In this document: positions 1 to 6,145 of the stretch, piece after piece
Layout of the letters: every line of letters begins with the position of its first letter
Position numbering within the stretch: the stretch's first letter is position 1
Origin: CAYLNM01 sp964385045
GTDB lineage: Bacteria; Planctomycetota; Phycisphaerae; Phycisphaerales; SM1A02
Direction: 5' to 3'
Length of the DNA: 14,870 bases
Assembly (NCBI GenBank): GCA_964385045.1
Contig: CAYLNM010000117.1
Span: 1 to 14,870, forward strand
Position numbers and translations under genes: made by a program
Notes under the pieces: model-generated
Told to the model about the DNA's origin: nothing
What the model saw: the letters and a program-made list of their open reading frames with translations, nothing else
Databases searched by the model: none

Positions 1-321
1 CTTCGCGAGCGCATCGGCCGAGGCGACGCTGGCGGCCATGCGCGAGGAACGCGGACGCTGATCGGCGGGCGCCGCCGCGTCAGATTTCGCTCTCGGCGCC
101 GCCCGTGCCGGCGCCGCGGCGGGACCGGTCGATCCGGGGGGAGCCGGGGTCTCGGGGGATGGGGCGGACGTGGGGGACGCGGCGCGATCGGGGTCGGACG
201 GCTGATGGGACGCGAACGCCATGCGGGGCTCCGGAGGACGGGCGAGACGGACCGCGGGGCCTGGGGTGCCAAGGCGGACCGCCGGGGGCGAGGTCGGGAC
301 ATGATCCCCGTTCCCGCTCAT
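1..321 (-). CDS. Possible N-terminal part of a divergent gene, product unknown (runs off the window)
   Basis: From an ATG at 321 (reverse strand) an open frame of 107 codons runs off the left edge without a stop. The translation begins MSGNGDHVPTSPPAVRLG and is rich in Pro, Ala, Ser and Thr, with only modest Arg. That looks more like a real disordered N-terminal segment than the Arg/Gly-rich shadow frames typical of this DNA. About four fifths of its third codon positions are G or C, lower than in the clear genes nearby. No Shine-Dalgarno sequence is visible. If real, it is divergent from the Fur gene, with a 106-base intergenic region that contains the only AT-rich patch here. An open frame of this length is not rare by chance at this GC content, so the call is tentative. 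It excludes, or overlaps, the alternative + strand frame ending at 61. Confidence 0.35.
   Translation of the reverse strand, partial: MSGNGDHVPTSPPAVRLGTPGPAVRLARPPEPRMAFASHQPSDPDRAASPTSAPSPETPAPPGSTGPAAAPARAAPRAKSDAAAPADQRPRSSRMAASVASADALAK
2..61 (+). CDS. Possible C-terminal end of an upstream gene (alternative to the - strand frame)
   Basis: A + strand frame enters from the left edge and stops at TGA 59-61, with a tail ending EATLAAMREERGR. Its third codon positions are mostly G/C, and the tail looks helical and charged as many C-termini do. The overlapping - strand frame uses the same bases as wobble positions, so base composition cannot separate the two. Only 19 codons are visible and no family can be named. 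Confidence 0.25.
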   Translation, partial: FASASAEATLAAMREERGR

Positions 322-427
322 CGACGGGCCCGAGTCGTCCGAAACCGCCAGCTGGTGGTGGTTCCCCTCGGCCCCGGGGGGAATAATTCAGCGGCCGCCG
401 ACTCCCGCCGGCCCCTGGAGGTGTCCG
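322..427. promoter_or_regulatory. Intergenic region before the Fur-family gene, with an AT-rich patch
   Basis: This stretch holds the only clearly AT-rich patch in the first 400 bases, gaataattca at 381-390, lying 38-47 bases before the Fur start. It is a plausible -10 region for the Fur gene, or for a divergent promoter if the - strand frame is real. No convincing -35 partner or Fur-box palindrome can be seen. The remainder of 62-321 holds no other supported feature. Confidence 0.25.
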
Positions 428-886
428 GTGCTCTCGACCCGTGAGCTCTTCGCCAAGCACGACTTGCGGTGCACGCGCCAGCGAACGCTGGTGTACGAGG
501 CGCTCCGGGAGACCGATCGCCATCCGACGGCCGAGGAGCTGCACCGGATGGTCTCGGGCGGCGACGAGCGGCTCAGTCTCGCCACCGTCTACAACACGCT
601 CGAGGCCCTCGAGTCGGCCGGGCTGCTCCGGCGGCTGCCCACCGAGGACGGGTCGGCCCGCTACGACGCGGACACGCACCCGCACGCCCACGTCCATCTC
701 GAGGACACGGGCGAGATCATGGACGTGCCCGACGAGCTCGGCGACGCCCTGCTGGCGCATCTGCCGCGCGACGTGATCCAGCGGCTCGAGTCGGCGCTCG
801 GCGTCCGCATCGAGTCCGTCTCCCTCTCGCTCGGGGGCCGCCGCGACCCGTCCACCGCCGGTCCCGAGGCCGCGTCGCCGGCCTGA
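428..886 (+). CDS. Fur-family transcriptional regulator lacking the CxxC zinc site
   Basis: The 152-residue product is the usual length for the Fur/PerR/Zur family of metal- or peroxide-responsive DNA-binding repressors. The winged-helix part is clear: residues 14-19 (RCTRQR), HPTAEEL at 32-38, and the recognition helix LATVYNTLEALESAGLL at 51-67. The GTG start at 428 is chosen because GGAGG (417-421) precedes it at 6 bases. The dimerisation/metal half has an H-P-H-A-H-V-H run (84-90) aligned with the classical HHDH region and keeps the following TGEIMDV. Both cysteines of the structural CxxC are replaced, by Leu91 and Thr94, and the only cysteine is Cys15. Some Fur proteins naturally lack this zinc site, so the protein can still be functional. 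The sensed metal cannot be told from sequence. It is followed after 166 bases by a PilZ gene, with no sign that they form an operon. Confidence 0.9.
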   Translation: MLSTRELFAKHDLRCTRQRTLVYEALRETDRHPTAEELHRMVSGGDERLSLATVYNTLEALESAGLLRRLPTEDGSARYDADTHPHAHVHLEDTGEIMDVPDELGDALLAHLPRDVIQRLESALGVRIESVSLSLGGRRDPSTAGPEAASPA

Positions 887-992
887 GCCGGCGTTCCACG
901 GTCCGGATCCACGGTCGCCTTCGCGCCCCCGAAGCCGTGGGCCTCCGTGTCGGCCGCGTCCGGCGGGCCGGGACGACCGAGCGCTTCAAGCC

Positions 993-1019
993 TCCACGTG
1001 GAACGTCCGATCACGTTCC
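993..1019. promoter_or_regulatory. Two overlapping palindromes upstream of the PilZ gene
   Basis: TCCACGTGGA at 993-1002 is a perfect 10-base palindrome. It overlaps GGAACGT (1000-1006) and ACGTTCC (1013-1019), a perfect 7-base inverted repeat with a 6-base spacer. They end 33 bases before the PilZ start codon, the usual place for an operator. No known binding protein can be assigned. A weaker hairpin (CCACGG 909-914 with CCGTGG 935-940, and an inner CTTCG/CGAAG stem) lies nearer the end of the Fur gene and may end its transcript. Confidence 0.35.
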
Positions 1020-1052
1020 GGGGCCCCGGCCGGGGCCCGGGAGCACGATCCG

Positions 1053-1601
1053 ATGGCCCGACCCACCGAGCTGACCGACCCGCACGAGGCGAACGACCCG
1101 ACCGGAACGACCGGCGCGACCGGAACGAGCGGTCCCCATGGGCGGTCGGTGCCGCACGGCGCGGCGACCGAGCTGCGGGCCCGGGACGCCGGGGCACCGT
1201 CCGTGGGAGACCTCGGCGGCGGGGAGCCGTCCGGGGCCGAGCGGCGGGTGCACCCACGGCGATCCGTGTCCGCGATGTACTCGCTGGTGGAGGCCAAGCC
1301 CCTCGGCGGGACCGGGCTCCCGTGCTCGGGTCACGTGTACGACGTGTCGCTCGGCGGCGTCCGCGTCGAGCTCGACGAGCACGTGGCGCCGGGCACCGAG
1401 CTGGAGCTGGCCCTCCACCTGCCGTCGGAGCCGGGGGCGATCCGGGCCCGGGGAACGGTGACCCGGGTCTACGACGCGGACGACGATCCCGTCTGCCGGC
1501 GGGCGGGCGTGCGCTTCGAGCGGTTCGACGACGCCTCCGACGAGCTGCGGCTGCGGCGATTCCTCGGCGCCGAGACGGCGTCGGTCCGCCGCGCGGCCTG
1601 A
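1053..1601 (+). CDS. PilZ-domain protein (probable c-di-GMP receptor)
   Basis: The 182-residue protein carries both signatures of the PilZ cyclic-di-GMP-binding fold. The first is RxxxR at 65-69 (RVHPR, within ERRVHPRRS); the second is DxSxxG at 97-102 (DVSLGG). A beta-rich remainder follows (VRVELDEHVAPGTELELALHL, then GTVTRVYD and GVRFERF) up to a short C-terminal helix. The first 60 residues are low-complexity, with Gly-Thr repeats (TGTTGATGTSG) encoded by repeats of a gacc/ggaa type, and are probably disordered. There is no membrane segment and no second output domain, so it looks like a stand-alone cytosolic adaptor. Such proteins relay c-di-GMP to motility, secretion or polysaccharide machinery; the partner here is unknown. 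The ATG at 1053 has GGGAG (1039-1043) at 9 bases. A later start near residue 63 cannot be excluded, because the N-terminal tail is not conserved-looking. Confidence 0.85.
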   Translation: MARPTELTDPHEANDPTGTTGATGTSGPHGRSVPHGAATELRARDAGAPSVGDLGGGEPSGAERRVHPRRSVSAMYSLVEAKPLGGTGLPCSGHVYDVSLGGVRVELDEHVAPGTELELALHLPSEPGAIRARGTVTRVYDADDDPVCRRAGVRFERFDDASDELRLRRFLGAETASVRRAA

Positions 1602-1689
1602 GCGATCCCGTCCGTCCGCGGCGACGGTGCGACGAGCCGGCCGGACCGCGGCGGTGGACCGCCGTTCCCCCCGCCGCCACGATGTCCGC

Positions 1690-2400
1690 ATGACCGCCGA
1701 ATCGCCTTCCGATGCAGGAACGTCGCCGCGGCCCGGCCGCTGGCTGGTGCTGATGGGGCTGCGGGCGAGCGGCAAGACGACCGTCGCGCGGCGACTGGCC
1801 GCCCGCCGCGGCGTCTCCGCCGTCGACCTGGACGATCGCGTGCGGGCGCGATTCGGCGGCCGCACGGTCACCCGAATCTGGGACGAGGAGGGGGAGCCCG
1901 CCTTCCGCGCGGCCGAGGCGGCGTGCCTCTCCGAGGTGCTGGACGAACCGCCCGGCGTCCTGGCGCTCGGCGGCGGCACCCCGACCGTGCCCGCCGCGGC
2001 CGCGCGGCTGCGGGCCGCCGCTGCGTGCGGTGAGGCCGACCTCGTGTACCTGCGGGCGCGTCCCGAGCGGCTCGCGGCGCGGCTCGCCGCCGACCGCGGG
2101 GATCGGCCGCCCCTCGGGGGGGACGTGGTCGCCGGCGACGCCCGATCCGGGGCCACCAAGGTGGGGCCGGACGCGCGAACCGCTCGCGCCGAGGCCCTGC
2201 GGGAGACCCGGTGGGCGTTCGAGACCCGAGATGGCCTCTATCGGGACCTCGCGCACCTCGTCGTCGAGCTCGAGGAGCTGCTCGGGCCGCCGGACGGGGC
2301 CCGAACGGCGGGGGCCGTCGCCCCGTCTGCCGCCGGGCCGGCCGATCGCGTGGCGGATGCGGTGGTCGCGGGGCTCGCGGGACGGGCGACCGGGAGGTGA
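1690..2400 (+). CDS. aroK: Shikimate kinase
   Basis: This enzyme phosphorylates shikimate with ATP to shikimate 3-phosphate in the chorismate (aromatic amino acid) pathway. The Walker A loop GLRASGKT is at 23-30. The DxD shikimate/Mg site is VDLDD at 45-49, and the conserved AFRxxE arginine is R73. The GGG shikimate-binding loop is ALGGGTP at 92-98, the lid arginine is R139 in DRPPL, and the late R-x-x-x-Y motif is TRDGLYRDLA. The ATG at 1690 is chosen over an earlier in-frame start at 1627, because residues added upstream are Arg-rich and unlike the family. No good Shine-Dalgarno is present at either. At 236 residues it is longer than the usual ~170. The extra length is a Gly/Ala/Asp-rich insertion after the lid (about 143-170) and a low-complexity Ala-rich C-terminal extension. 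It lies 88 bases after the PilZ gene in the same direction and is convergent with rpmH. Confidence 0.9.
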   Translation: MTAESPSDAGTSPRPGRWLVLMGLRASGKTTVARRLAARRGVSAVDLDDRVRARFGGRTVTRIWDEEGEPAFRAAEAACLSEVLDEPPGVLALGGGTPTVPAAAARLRAAAACGEADLVYLRARPERLAARLAADRGDRPPLGGDVVAGDARSGATKVGPDARTARAEALRETRWAFETRDGLYRDLAHLVVELEELLGPPDGARTAGAVAPSAAGPADRVADAVVAGLAGRATGR

Positions 2401-2480
2401 CGTCGCGGCCGCCCGCGAACGGGGGGCGGAGGGTCGGAAGCCCCAAGTACGAGCCGGACCTGACCCGAGTCTGCGCGCGA

Positions 2481-2523
2481 CCGCGGCCCCGCCGAGGCCG
2501 TGGTGGCGTCGGCGGGGCCGCGG
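2481..2523. terminator. Bidirectional hairpin between aroK and rpmH
   Basis: CCGCGGCCCCGCCGA (2481-2495) pairs perfectly with TCGGCGGGGCCGCGG (2509-2523), a 15-base-pair stem with a 13-base loop. It lies between convergent genes, as a shared terminator would. No T-run follows on either strand, so it is not a textbook Rho-independent terminator. Confidence 0.6.
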
Positions 2524-2544
2524 GGCCGCGGGGCCGCACGCATC

Positions 2545-2575
2545 GTCGTCGCGTCGCCGGAGGGCGTCCGACGAC
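2545..2575 (-). terminator. Hairpin just after the rpmH stop
   Basis: GTCGTCG (2545-2551) pairs with CGACGAC (2569-2575), and an inner CGCC (2555-2558) pairs with GGCG (2563-2566). The structure lies 6 bases past the rpmH stop codon on the - strand. It could end or protect the rpmH transcript. Confidence 0.4.
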
Positions 2576-2581
2576 CGCGGG

Positions 2582-2722
2582 TCACTTCGCCGAGAGGCGG
2601 CGACCCATGCGGCGCTTGCGATTGATCATCCGGCGACCGGCCTTGGTCTTCATCCGGGCCCGGAAGCCGAAGCGGCGGGCCCGCTTGATCTTGCTGATCC
2701 GGCGCGGGTAGTGGATGGCCAT
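2582..2722 (-). CDS. rpmH: Ribosomal protein L34 (bL34)
   Basis: This 46-residue, very basic protein of the large ribosomal subunit is recognised by the family core FGFRARMKTKAGRRMINRKR at residues 19-38, followed by RMGRRLSAK. The usual N-terminal start (KRTxQPS) is replaced by MAIHYPRRISKIKRARR. The ATG at 2722 is supported by GAGG on the - strand (complement of 2731-2734) 8 bases upstream. A longer in-frame reading starting at 3277 adds only Gly/Arg-rich shadow sequence and is rejected. In most bacteria rpmH is followed by rnpA (RNase P protein) and lies near dnaA. Here it is followed by hairpins and the convergent aroK, so that linkage is broken. Confidence 0.93.
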   Translation of the reverse strand: MAIHYPRRISKIKRARRFGFRARMKTKAGRRMINRKRRMGRRLSAK

Positions 2723-2875
2723 GGCGTGAGCCTCGTCGGGGGGCGGGGGGTCGAGTCGGGAACCGAGCAGGATACCGCGCCCCTGCGTCGGGGGCCACCC
2801 GTGACCTGCCCGTGGGGGGAGCCTGCTCCGGGACCGCGCGACGCCGCGACCCCGCGCGGCCGCCCGGCCTGCCGG

Positions 2876-2952
2876 CCCGGTGGCCCCGCGCCCCCCGCGC
2901 GACCCAGCATCCGCGCACCCGGCGCGGCCCGCCGACCCGGTGGCCCCGCGCC
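2876..2952. repeat. 17-base direct repeat with 60-base period
   Basis: CCCGGTGGCCCCGCGCC occurs at 2876-2892 and again at 2936-2952, exactly 60 bases apart. The bases just before each copy are also similar (gcctgccgg and gcccgccga). This is probably a decayed tandem duplication in non-coding DNA. No function is evident. Confidence 0.6.
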
Positions 2953-3205
2953 GCTGCGCGCGCCCCGCGCCCCCGCATCCATCCGAGCACCCCGCGATCA
3001 GAGACGCCTCGATTCCGGCTCCGGTCGTCATTCCGGACCCTCGCGCGCGAAACCGAGTCGCCGAGGCGACCGATATACTCGACGTCGTTCGGCTGGCGCC
3101 GTTCGCCACGGCGCCTCCGACCGCACCGGTCGCCCCTTCCACTCGGCCCCGCCGCCGGCCCTCCTCCCGCGTCGCGGCCCTCTGGAACTCCGACCGGACC
3201 CCGGT

Positions 3206-3256
3206 GGCACGGCCCCGGCCGTGCCGTGATCCCCGCGAGCCCGCCCCCCGGGGGCG
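3206..3256 (+). promoter_or_regulatory. Tandem hairpins in the rnc 5' leader
   Basis: GGCACGGC (3206-3213) and GCCGTGCC (3218-3225) form a perfect 8-base-pair stem with a four-base loop. CGCCCC (3242-3247) and GGGGCG (3251-3256) form a second stem with a three-base loop. Both lie 50-100 bases before the rnc start. In E. coli, RNase III controls its own gene by cutting a hairpin in the leader. Whether that happens here is an inference, and these stems are shorter than the E. coli target. Confidence 0.35.
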
Positions 3257-3306
3257 TCGCGGCGACGCTCGTCCCACGCCCCGGCACGGGGCCGATCGGT
3301 GTCCGC

Positions 3307-4092
3307 ATGCCCATCGACCATCAGGCCGCCGAGCGAGCGCTCGGCTACGAGTTCGAGGATCCGGAGCTCCTCGAGATCGCCCTGACCCACGCCTCGATCG
3401 TGGACAGCCGCTCGGACAGCAACGAGCGGATGGAGTTCCTCGGGGACGCGGTGCTCGGGCTCGTGATCTGCGAGCACCTCTACACGACCTACCCCGACCT
3501 CGCCGAGGGCGAGATGACCAAGATCAAGTCGACGGTGGTGAGCCGCCGTCACTGCGCGATGGTGGCCGAGCGGCTCGGCCTCGGCGACCTGCTGCGGATC
3601 GGCAAGGGGATGTCGAACCGGGCGGAGCTGCCCCAGTCCGTGAGCGCGGCGGTCTTCGAGTCGGTGATCGGAGCGATCTACATCGACGGTGGTCTCGAGG
3701 CGGCCCGCGAGTTCATCATGCAGCACCTCGAGCCGCACACTCGCCGGGCCGCCGACTCGGGCCACCAGTCGAACTTCAAGAGCGTGCTCCAGCAGGCGTC
3801 GCAGCAGTACTTCGAGCTGACGCCGCAGTACGTCGTGCTCGACGAGAAGGGGCCCGACCACAGCAAGTGCTTCGAGGTGTGCGTGGACCTCGGCCCCCAC
3901 CGCTTCGAGTCGTGCTGGGGCGCGAACAAGAAGCAGGCCGAGCAGAAGGCCGCCCTGCAGGCCCTCGAGGAGCTCGGGCTGGCCGAGATCGACGAGGACG
4001 GGCTGGTGCACCTGCTCGAGCCCGAGCACGATCCGGACCTCGACGAGCTGATGGCCCGGCACCGGGCCCACGACGGCTCGATCGGGTTCTGA
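3307..4092 (+). CDS. rnc: Ribonuclease III
   Basis: This endonuclease cuts double-stranded RNA, as in rRNA precursor and mRNA processing, and acts as a Mg-dependent dimer. The 261-residue protein has the full domain order. The nuclease domain includes the signature NERMEFLGDAVL at 39-50 and the AEGEM acidic site with E67. A double-stranded RNA-binding domain follows at about 156-224 (NFKSVLQQ to NKKQAEQKAALQALEEL), then an acidic tail. By alignment with E. coli, Glu38, Glu41, Asp45, Glu65 and Glu117 are all present as E40, E43, D47, E67 and E118. The position of Asp114 is Ala115 (AAVFESVIGAIY). That Asp helps hold Mg in well-studied enzymes, so the change may alter activity or be typical of the lineage. 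The ATG at 3307 is chosen because upstream in-frame sequence is Arg/Pro-rich noise. There is no clear Shine-Dalgarno. Confidence 0.93.
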   Translation: MPIDHQAAERALGYEFEDPELLEIALTHASIVDSRSDSNERMEFLGDAVLGLVICEHLYTTYPDLAEGEMTKIKSTVVSRRHCAMVAERLGLGDLLRIGKGMSNRAELPQSVSAAVFESVIGAIYIDGGLEAAREFIMQHLEPHTRRAADSGHQSNFKSVLQQASQQYFELTPQYVVLDEKGPDHSKCFEVCVDLGPHRFESCWGANKKQAEQKAALQALEELGLAEIDEDGLVHLLEPEHDPDLDELMARHRAHDGSIGF

Positions 4093-4101
4093 GGCGGGAG
4101 G

Positions 4102-4121
4102 CCGGCCGAAGGCTCGGTCGG
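4102..4121. terminator. Hairpin between convergent rnc and the membrane-anchored protein gene
   Basis: CCGGCCGA (4102-4109) pairs with TCGGTCGG (4114-4121) across a 4-base loop, with one G-T wobble. It lies 10 bases after the rnc stop. No T-run follows. It is a plausible but modest terminator. Confidence 0.35.
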
Positions 4122-4158
4122 AAGGACCGCCGTCGCGCGGGCCGGCGCCGCGCCGCCG

Positions 4159-4752
4159 TCACGGCCCGCCCAGCAGCCAGCGGACGAGCAGCAGGTTGAC
4201 CGCCGTCGCCACCGCGAGGGCGAGCAGGAACCGCGCCCATCCCGGCAGTCGGCGGCGCCGCGCCCGCGTCACCGGCGTCGCGATGAGTCCGAGCTCGGGG
4301 GCGACCTCGGCGAGGTGCCCGCCGCGCCGCAGGCGATCCTGCACCATCGCGATCACGACGCTCGCGTCGAAGGGGCGGATCCCGAGCCGCTCGGCGGTCC
4401 GCATGACCCGCTCGCGGCGCTCGGGCGTGAGGACGCCGCCCTCCATCTGGCTCGCGGTGCGCACCGCCAGCACCCACCGGGGGTCCGTCGGGTCGAGGTC
4501 CAGCCGGGTGGCCGCCTGGCGGTTCTCGCGGGCCACCGCGAACCGGGCCCGGTCGTCGCCCTCGGGGAGCGACGGTCCGTCGACGGGCCGGAGCGTGCGG
4601 GCGGGGTCGACGACGCGGCCCGGCCGCCGCGGCGGGACCGGCGGCCGCATGGCGCGTCGGCGCTCCGGGGTCCCGGGAGCGGACGCCGGTCGCTCGGGCT
4701 CGGGCTTCGAGCCGACCAGGCGAAGTCGGGGGCGGTCGGGAGGGCGGGACAT
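4159..4752 (-). CDS. Hypothetical protein with a C-terminal membrane anchor
   Basis: The 197-residue protein is not assigned to a named family. It has three visible parts. Residues 1-70 are a Pro/Arg-rich, probably disordered tail (MSRPPDRPRLRLVGSKPEPE). The middle is a compact segment of about 70 residues (from DPRWVLAVRTASQMEGG to VIAMVQDRLRRGG) rich in predicted helix, with the pattern LTPERRERVMRTAERLGIRPFDASVV. Residues 173-195 are one hydrophobic segment (ARFLLALAVATAVNLLLVRWLLG) that ends the protein. This is a tail-anchor arrangement, with the soluble part most likely cytoplasmic. Coding character is good: third positions are strongly G/C and the middle part looks conserved. The start at 4752 is chosen because upstream in-frame sequence overlaps the argF region as Arg-rich shadow. 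No strong ribosome binding site is seen. The gene is convergent with rnc and divergent from argF. Confidence 0.75.
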   Translation of the reverse strand: MSRPPDRPRLRLVGSKPEPERPASAPGTPERRRAMRPPVPPRRPGRVVDPARTLRPVDGPSLPEGDDRARFAVARENRQAATRLDLDPTDPRWVLAVRTASQMEGGVLTPERRERVMRTAERLGIRPFDASVVIAMVQDRLRRGGHLAEVAPELGLIATPVTRARRRRLPGWARFLLALAVATAVNLLLVRWLLGGP

Positions 4753-4926
4753 GGGGCGGATTCGAGGGTCCGAGGCAGGGGAAGGCGGCGCGGGCCCGGC
4801 GCAGGAGCGGCCGCCCAGGCGCAGCGGCGGCCCCCGAGCGGGGGCGCGGGCTGCGCTCGACGCCGGGCGTGCGGCCGCGCGAGCGTCTCCGGGGGCGGTC
4901 GGAGCAAGCGGTGCGCCGGGGCGACC

Positions 4927-4963
4927 GCGCCCCGTCACCGTCGCTTGCCGGTGACGGGGGCGC
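4927..4963. promoter_or_regulatory. Strong hairpin / inverted repeat upstream of argF
   Basis: CCCCGTCACCG (4930-4940) and CGGTGACGGGG (4949-4959) are perfect 11-base inverted repeats around an 8-base loop. With one bulged G the stem extends to GCG/CGC (4927-4929 with 4961-4963). It lies 63 bases before argF and 174 bases before the divergent start at 4752. It is not behind any gene end, so it is more likely an operator or leader structure than a terminator. The consensus does not look like an ARG box, which is AT-rich. Confidence 0.45.
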
Positions 4964-5025
4964 CGGGTACGGTCGCGCGGCGCCGACCCGCCGGTCATCT
5001 CCAGCGGGCGCGCCCGGAGCCCCGC

Positions 5026-5973
5026 ATGGCCCTCGACCTCACCGGCGGCGACCTCGTCGCGATGACGGACCTCACGCCGGAGACGCTCCGGCAGATCCTC
5101 GACACCGCCGACGTCCTCAAGGCCGAGCGGCAGCGGGGCCAGCCGCATCCGCTGCTCGTCGGGCGGTCGCTGGCGATGATCTTCCAGAAGCCGTCGACCC
5201 GCACGCGGGTGTCGTTCGAGACCGGCATGGCCCAGCTCGGCGGGCAGGCGATCACCCTCAACGAGCGCGACATCGGGATCGGCACCCGCGAGTCGGTCGA
5301 GGACATCGCGCTGGTGCTCTCGCGGTACTGCGACCTGATCACCGCCCGCGTACGGTCGCACGAGACGGTGGCCGAGCTCGCCCGCCACGCCACGGTGCCG
5401 GTGATCAACGCGCTGTCCGACCTCGAGCATCCGCTGCAGACGCTGGCCGACCTGCAGACGATCCGCGAGAAGACGGGCCGGCTCCGCGAGGTGCGGATCA
5501 CCTGGGTCGGCGACGGCAACAACGTCTGCCACTCGCTCATGCACGGCTGCGCGATGTCGGGGGCCCGGATGACGGTGGTGACGCCGCCGGGGTACGAGCC
5601 GGACGAGTCGATCCGGGCCGAGGCCGAGCAGACCGCGTGGGAGCACGGCGGCAGCCTGTCGGTCACCCACGACGTCGCGGAGGGGGTGCAGGACGCCGAG
5701 GTCGTCTACACCGACGTCTGGACGTCCATGGGGCAGGAGGCCGAGGCGGAGGAGCGGCGCGAGCGCTTCGCCGACTACCGCGTCGACGAGGCCCTCATGG
5801 CGCGGACGGATCCCCGCAGCATCGTGATGCACTGCCTGCCCGCCCACTACGGCGAGGAGATCACCTACGAGACCGCCCGGCGCCCGCGGTCGGCGATCTT
5901 CGACCAGGCCGAGAACCGGCTGCACACGCAGAAGGCGGTGCTGGTGCTGCTGGCGGGGCGGCACCGGCGGTGA
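5026..5973 (+). CDS. argF: Ornithine carbamoyltransferase
   Basis: This enzyme makes citrulline from ornithine and carbamoyl phosphate in cytosolic arginine biosynthesis (or the reverse in arginine breakdown). The 315-residue length is typical. The carbamoyl-phosphate loop FQKPSTRTR has STRTR at 57-61, and HPLQ is at 135-138. The ornithine-binding loop is DVWTSMGQE at 230-238, with the SMG motif at 234-236 that marks ornithine rather than aspartate enzymes. The catalytic HCLPA starts at 269. The ATG at 5026 has GGAG at 5016-5019, 6 bases upstream. Acetylornithine-specific relatives are a less likely alternative, given the normal SMG loop. The gene stands alone, without other arg genes, and faces pyrB. 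Confidence 0.93.
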   Translation: MALDLTGGDLVAMTDLTPETLRQILDTADVLKAERQRGQPHPLLVGRSLAMIFQKPSTRTRVSFETGMAQLGGQAITLNERDIGIGTRESVEDIALVLSRYCDLITARVRSHETVAELARHATVPVINALSDLEHPLQTLADLQTIREKTGRLREVRITWVGDGNNVCHSLMHGCAMSGARMTVVTPPGYEPDESIRAEAEQTAWEHGGSLSVTHDVAEGVQDAEVVYTDVWTSMGQEAEAEERRERFADYRVDEALMARTDPRSIVMHCLPAHYGEEITYETARRPRSAIFDQAENRLHTQKAVLVLLAGRHRR

Positions 5974-6100
5974 GGGGCGGGACGGCATCGCCCGACGGCC
6001 GCGGCGACGGCCTGGTGAACCGGGGCCCGGGTCTTGTTCGGGTCGCGTACGGGCGATATCCTCGGGGGTCCGCACGCCGCGGAGACGGGAGTCTCGCTCC

Positions 6101-6145
6101 ATGCGCCCGATGCGCCCGATGCGCCCGATGCGCCCGATGCGCCCG
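6101..6145. repeat. Five-copy 9-base tandem repeat between argF and pyrB
   Basis: The unit ATGCGCCCG is repeated five times without a mismatch from 6101 to 6145, followed by a partial copy (ATGC) that opens the adjoining inverted repeat. The unit length is a multiple of three, so every frame stays open (MRP, DAP or GAS repeats). None of these frames continues into a believable gene. It is best read as a short non-coding tandem repeat in the gap between convergent genes, likely variable in copy number between strains. Confidence 0.9.

Larger units (their letters stand above)
2723..3306. other. 584-base non-coding region between divergent rpmH and rnc
   Basis: No believable gene is present. 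All long frames here are Arg/Pro/Gly-rich shadows, including an upstream extension of the rnc frame. The region must contain the promoters of both rpmH (-) and rnc (+). The best -10 candidate for rnc is TATACT at 3074-3079, striking in such GC-rich DNA but without a matching -35. If used, it would give an rnc leader of roughly 220 bases containing the hairpins at 3206-3256. A short direct repeat at 2876-2952 is listed separately. Confidence 0.4.

Noticed and set aside
105..386. + strand frame of 93 codons before the Fur gene
   Set aside because: It is Arg/Gly/Pro-rich with no ribosome binding site, and is antisense to the more plausible - strand frame.
2812..3306. Upstream in-frame extension of rnc by 165 residues
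   Set aside because: The extension is Arg/Pro-rich shadow sequence without similarity to RNase III, and the family start matches ATG 3307.
4753..6102. N-terminal extension of the - strand frame through argF
   Set aside because: It is the reverse-strand shadow of argF. The believable protein starts at 4752.
6101..6145. CRISPR-like array
   Set aside because: Units are 9 bases with no spacers, so this is a plain tandem repeat.
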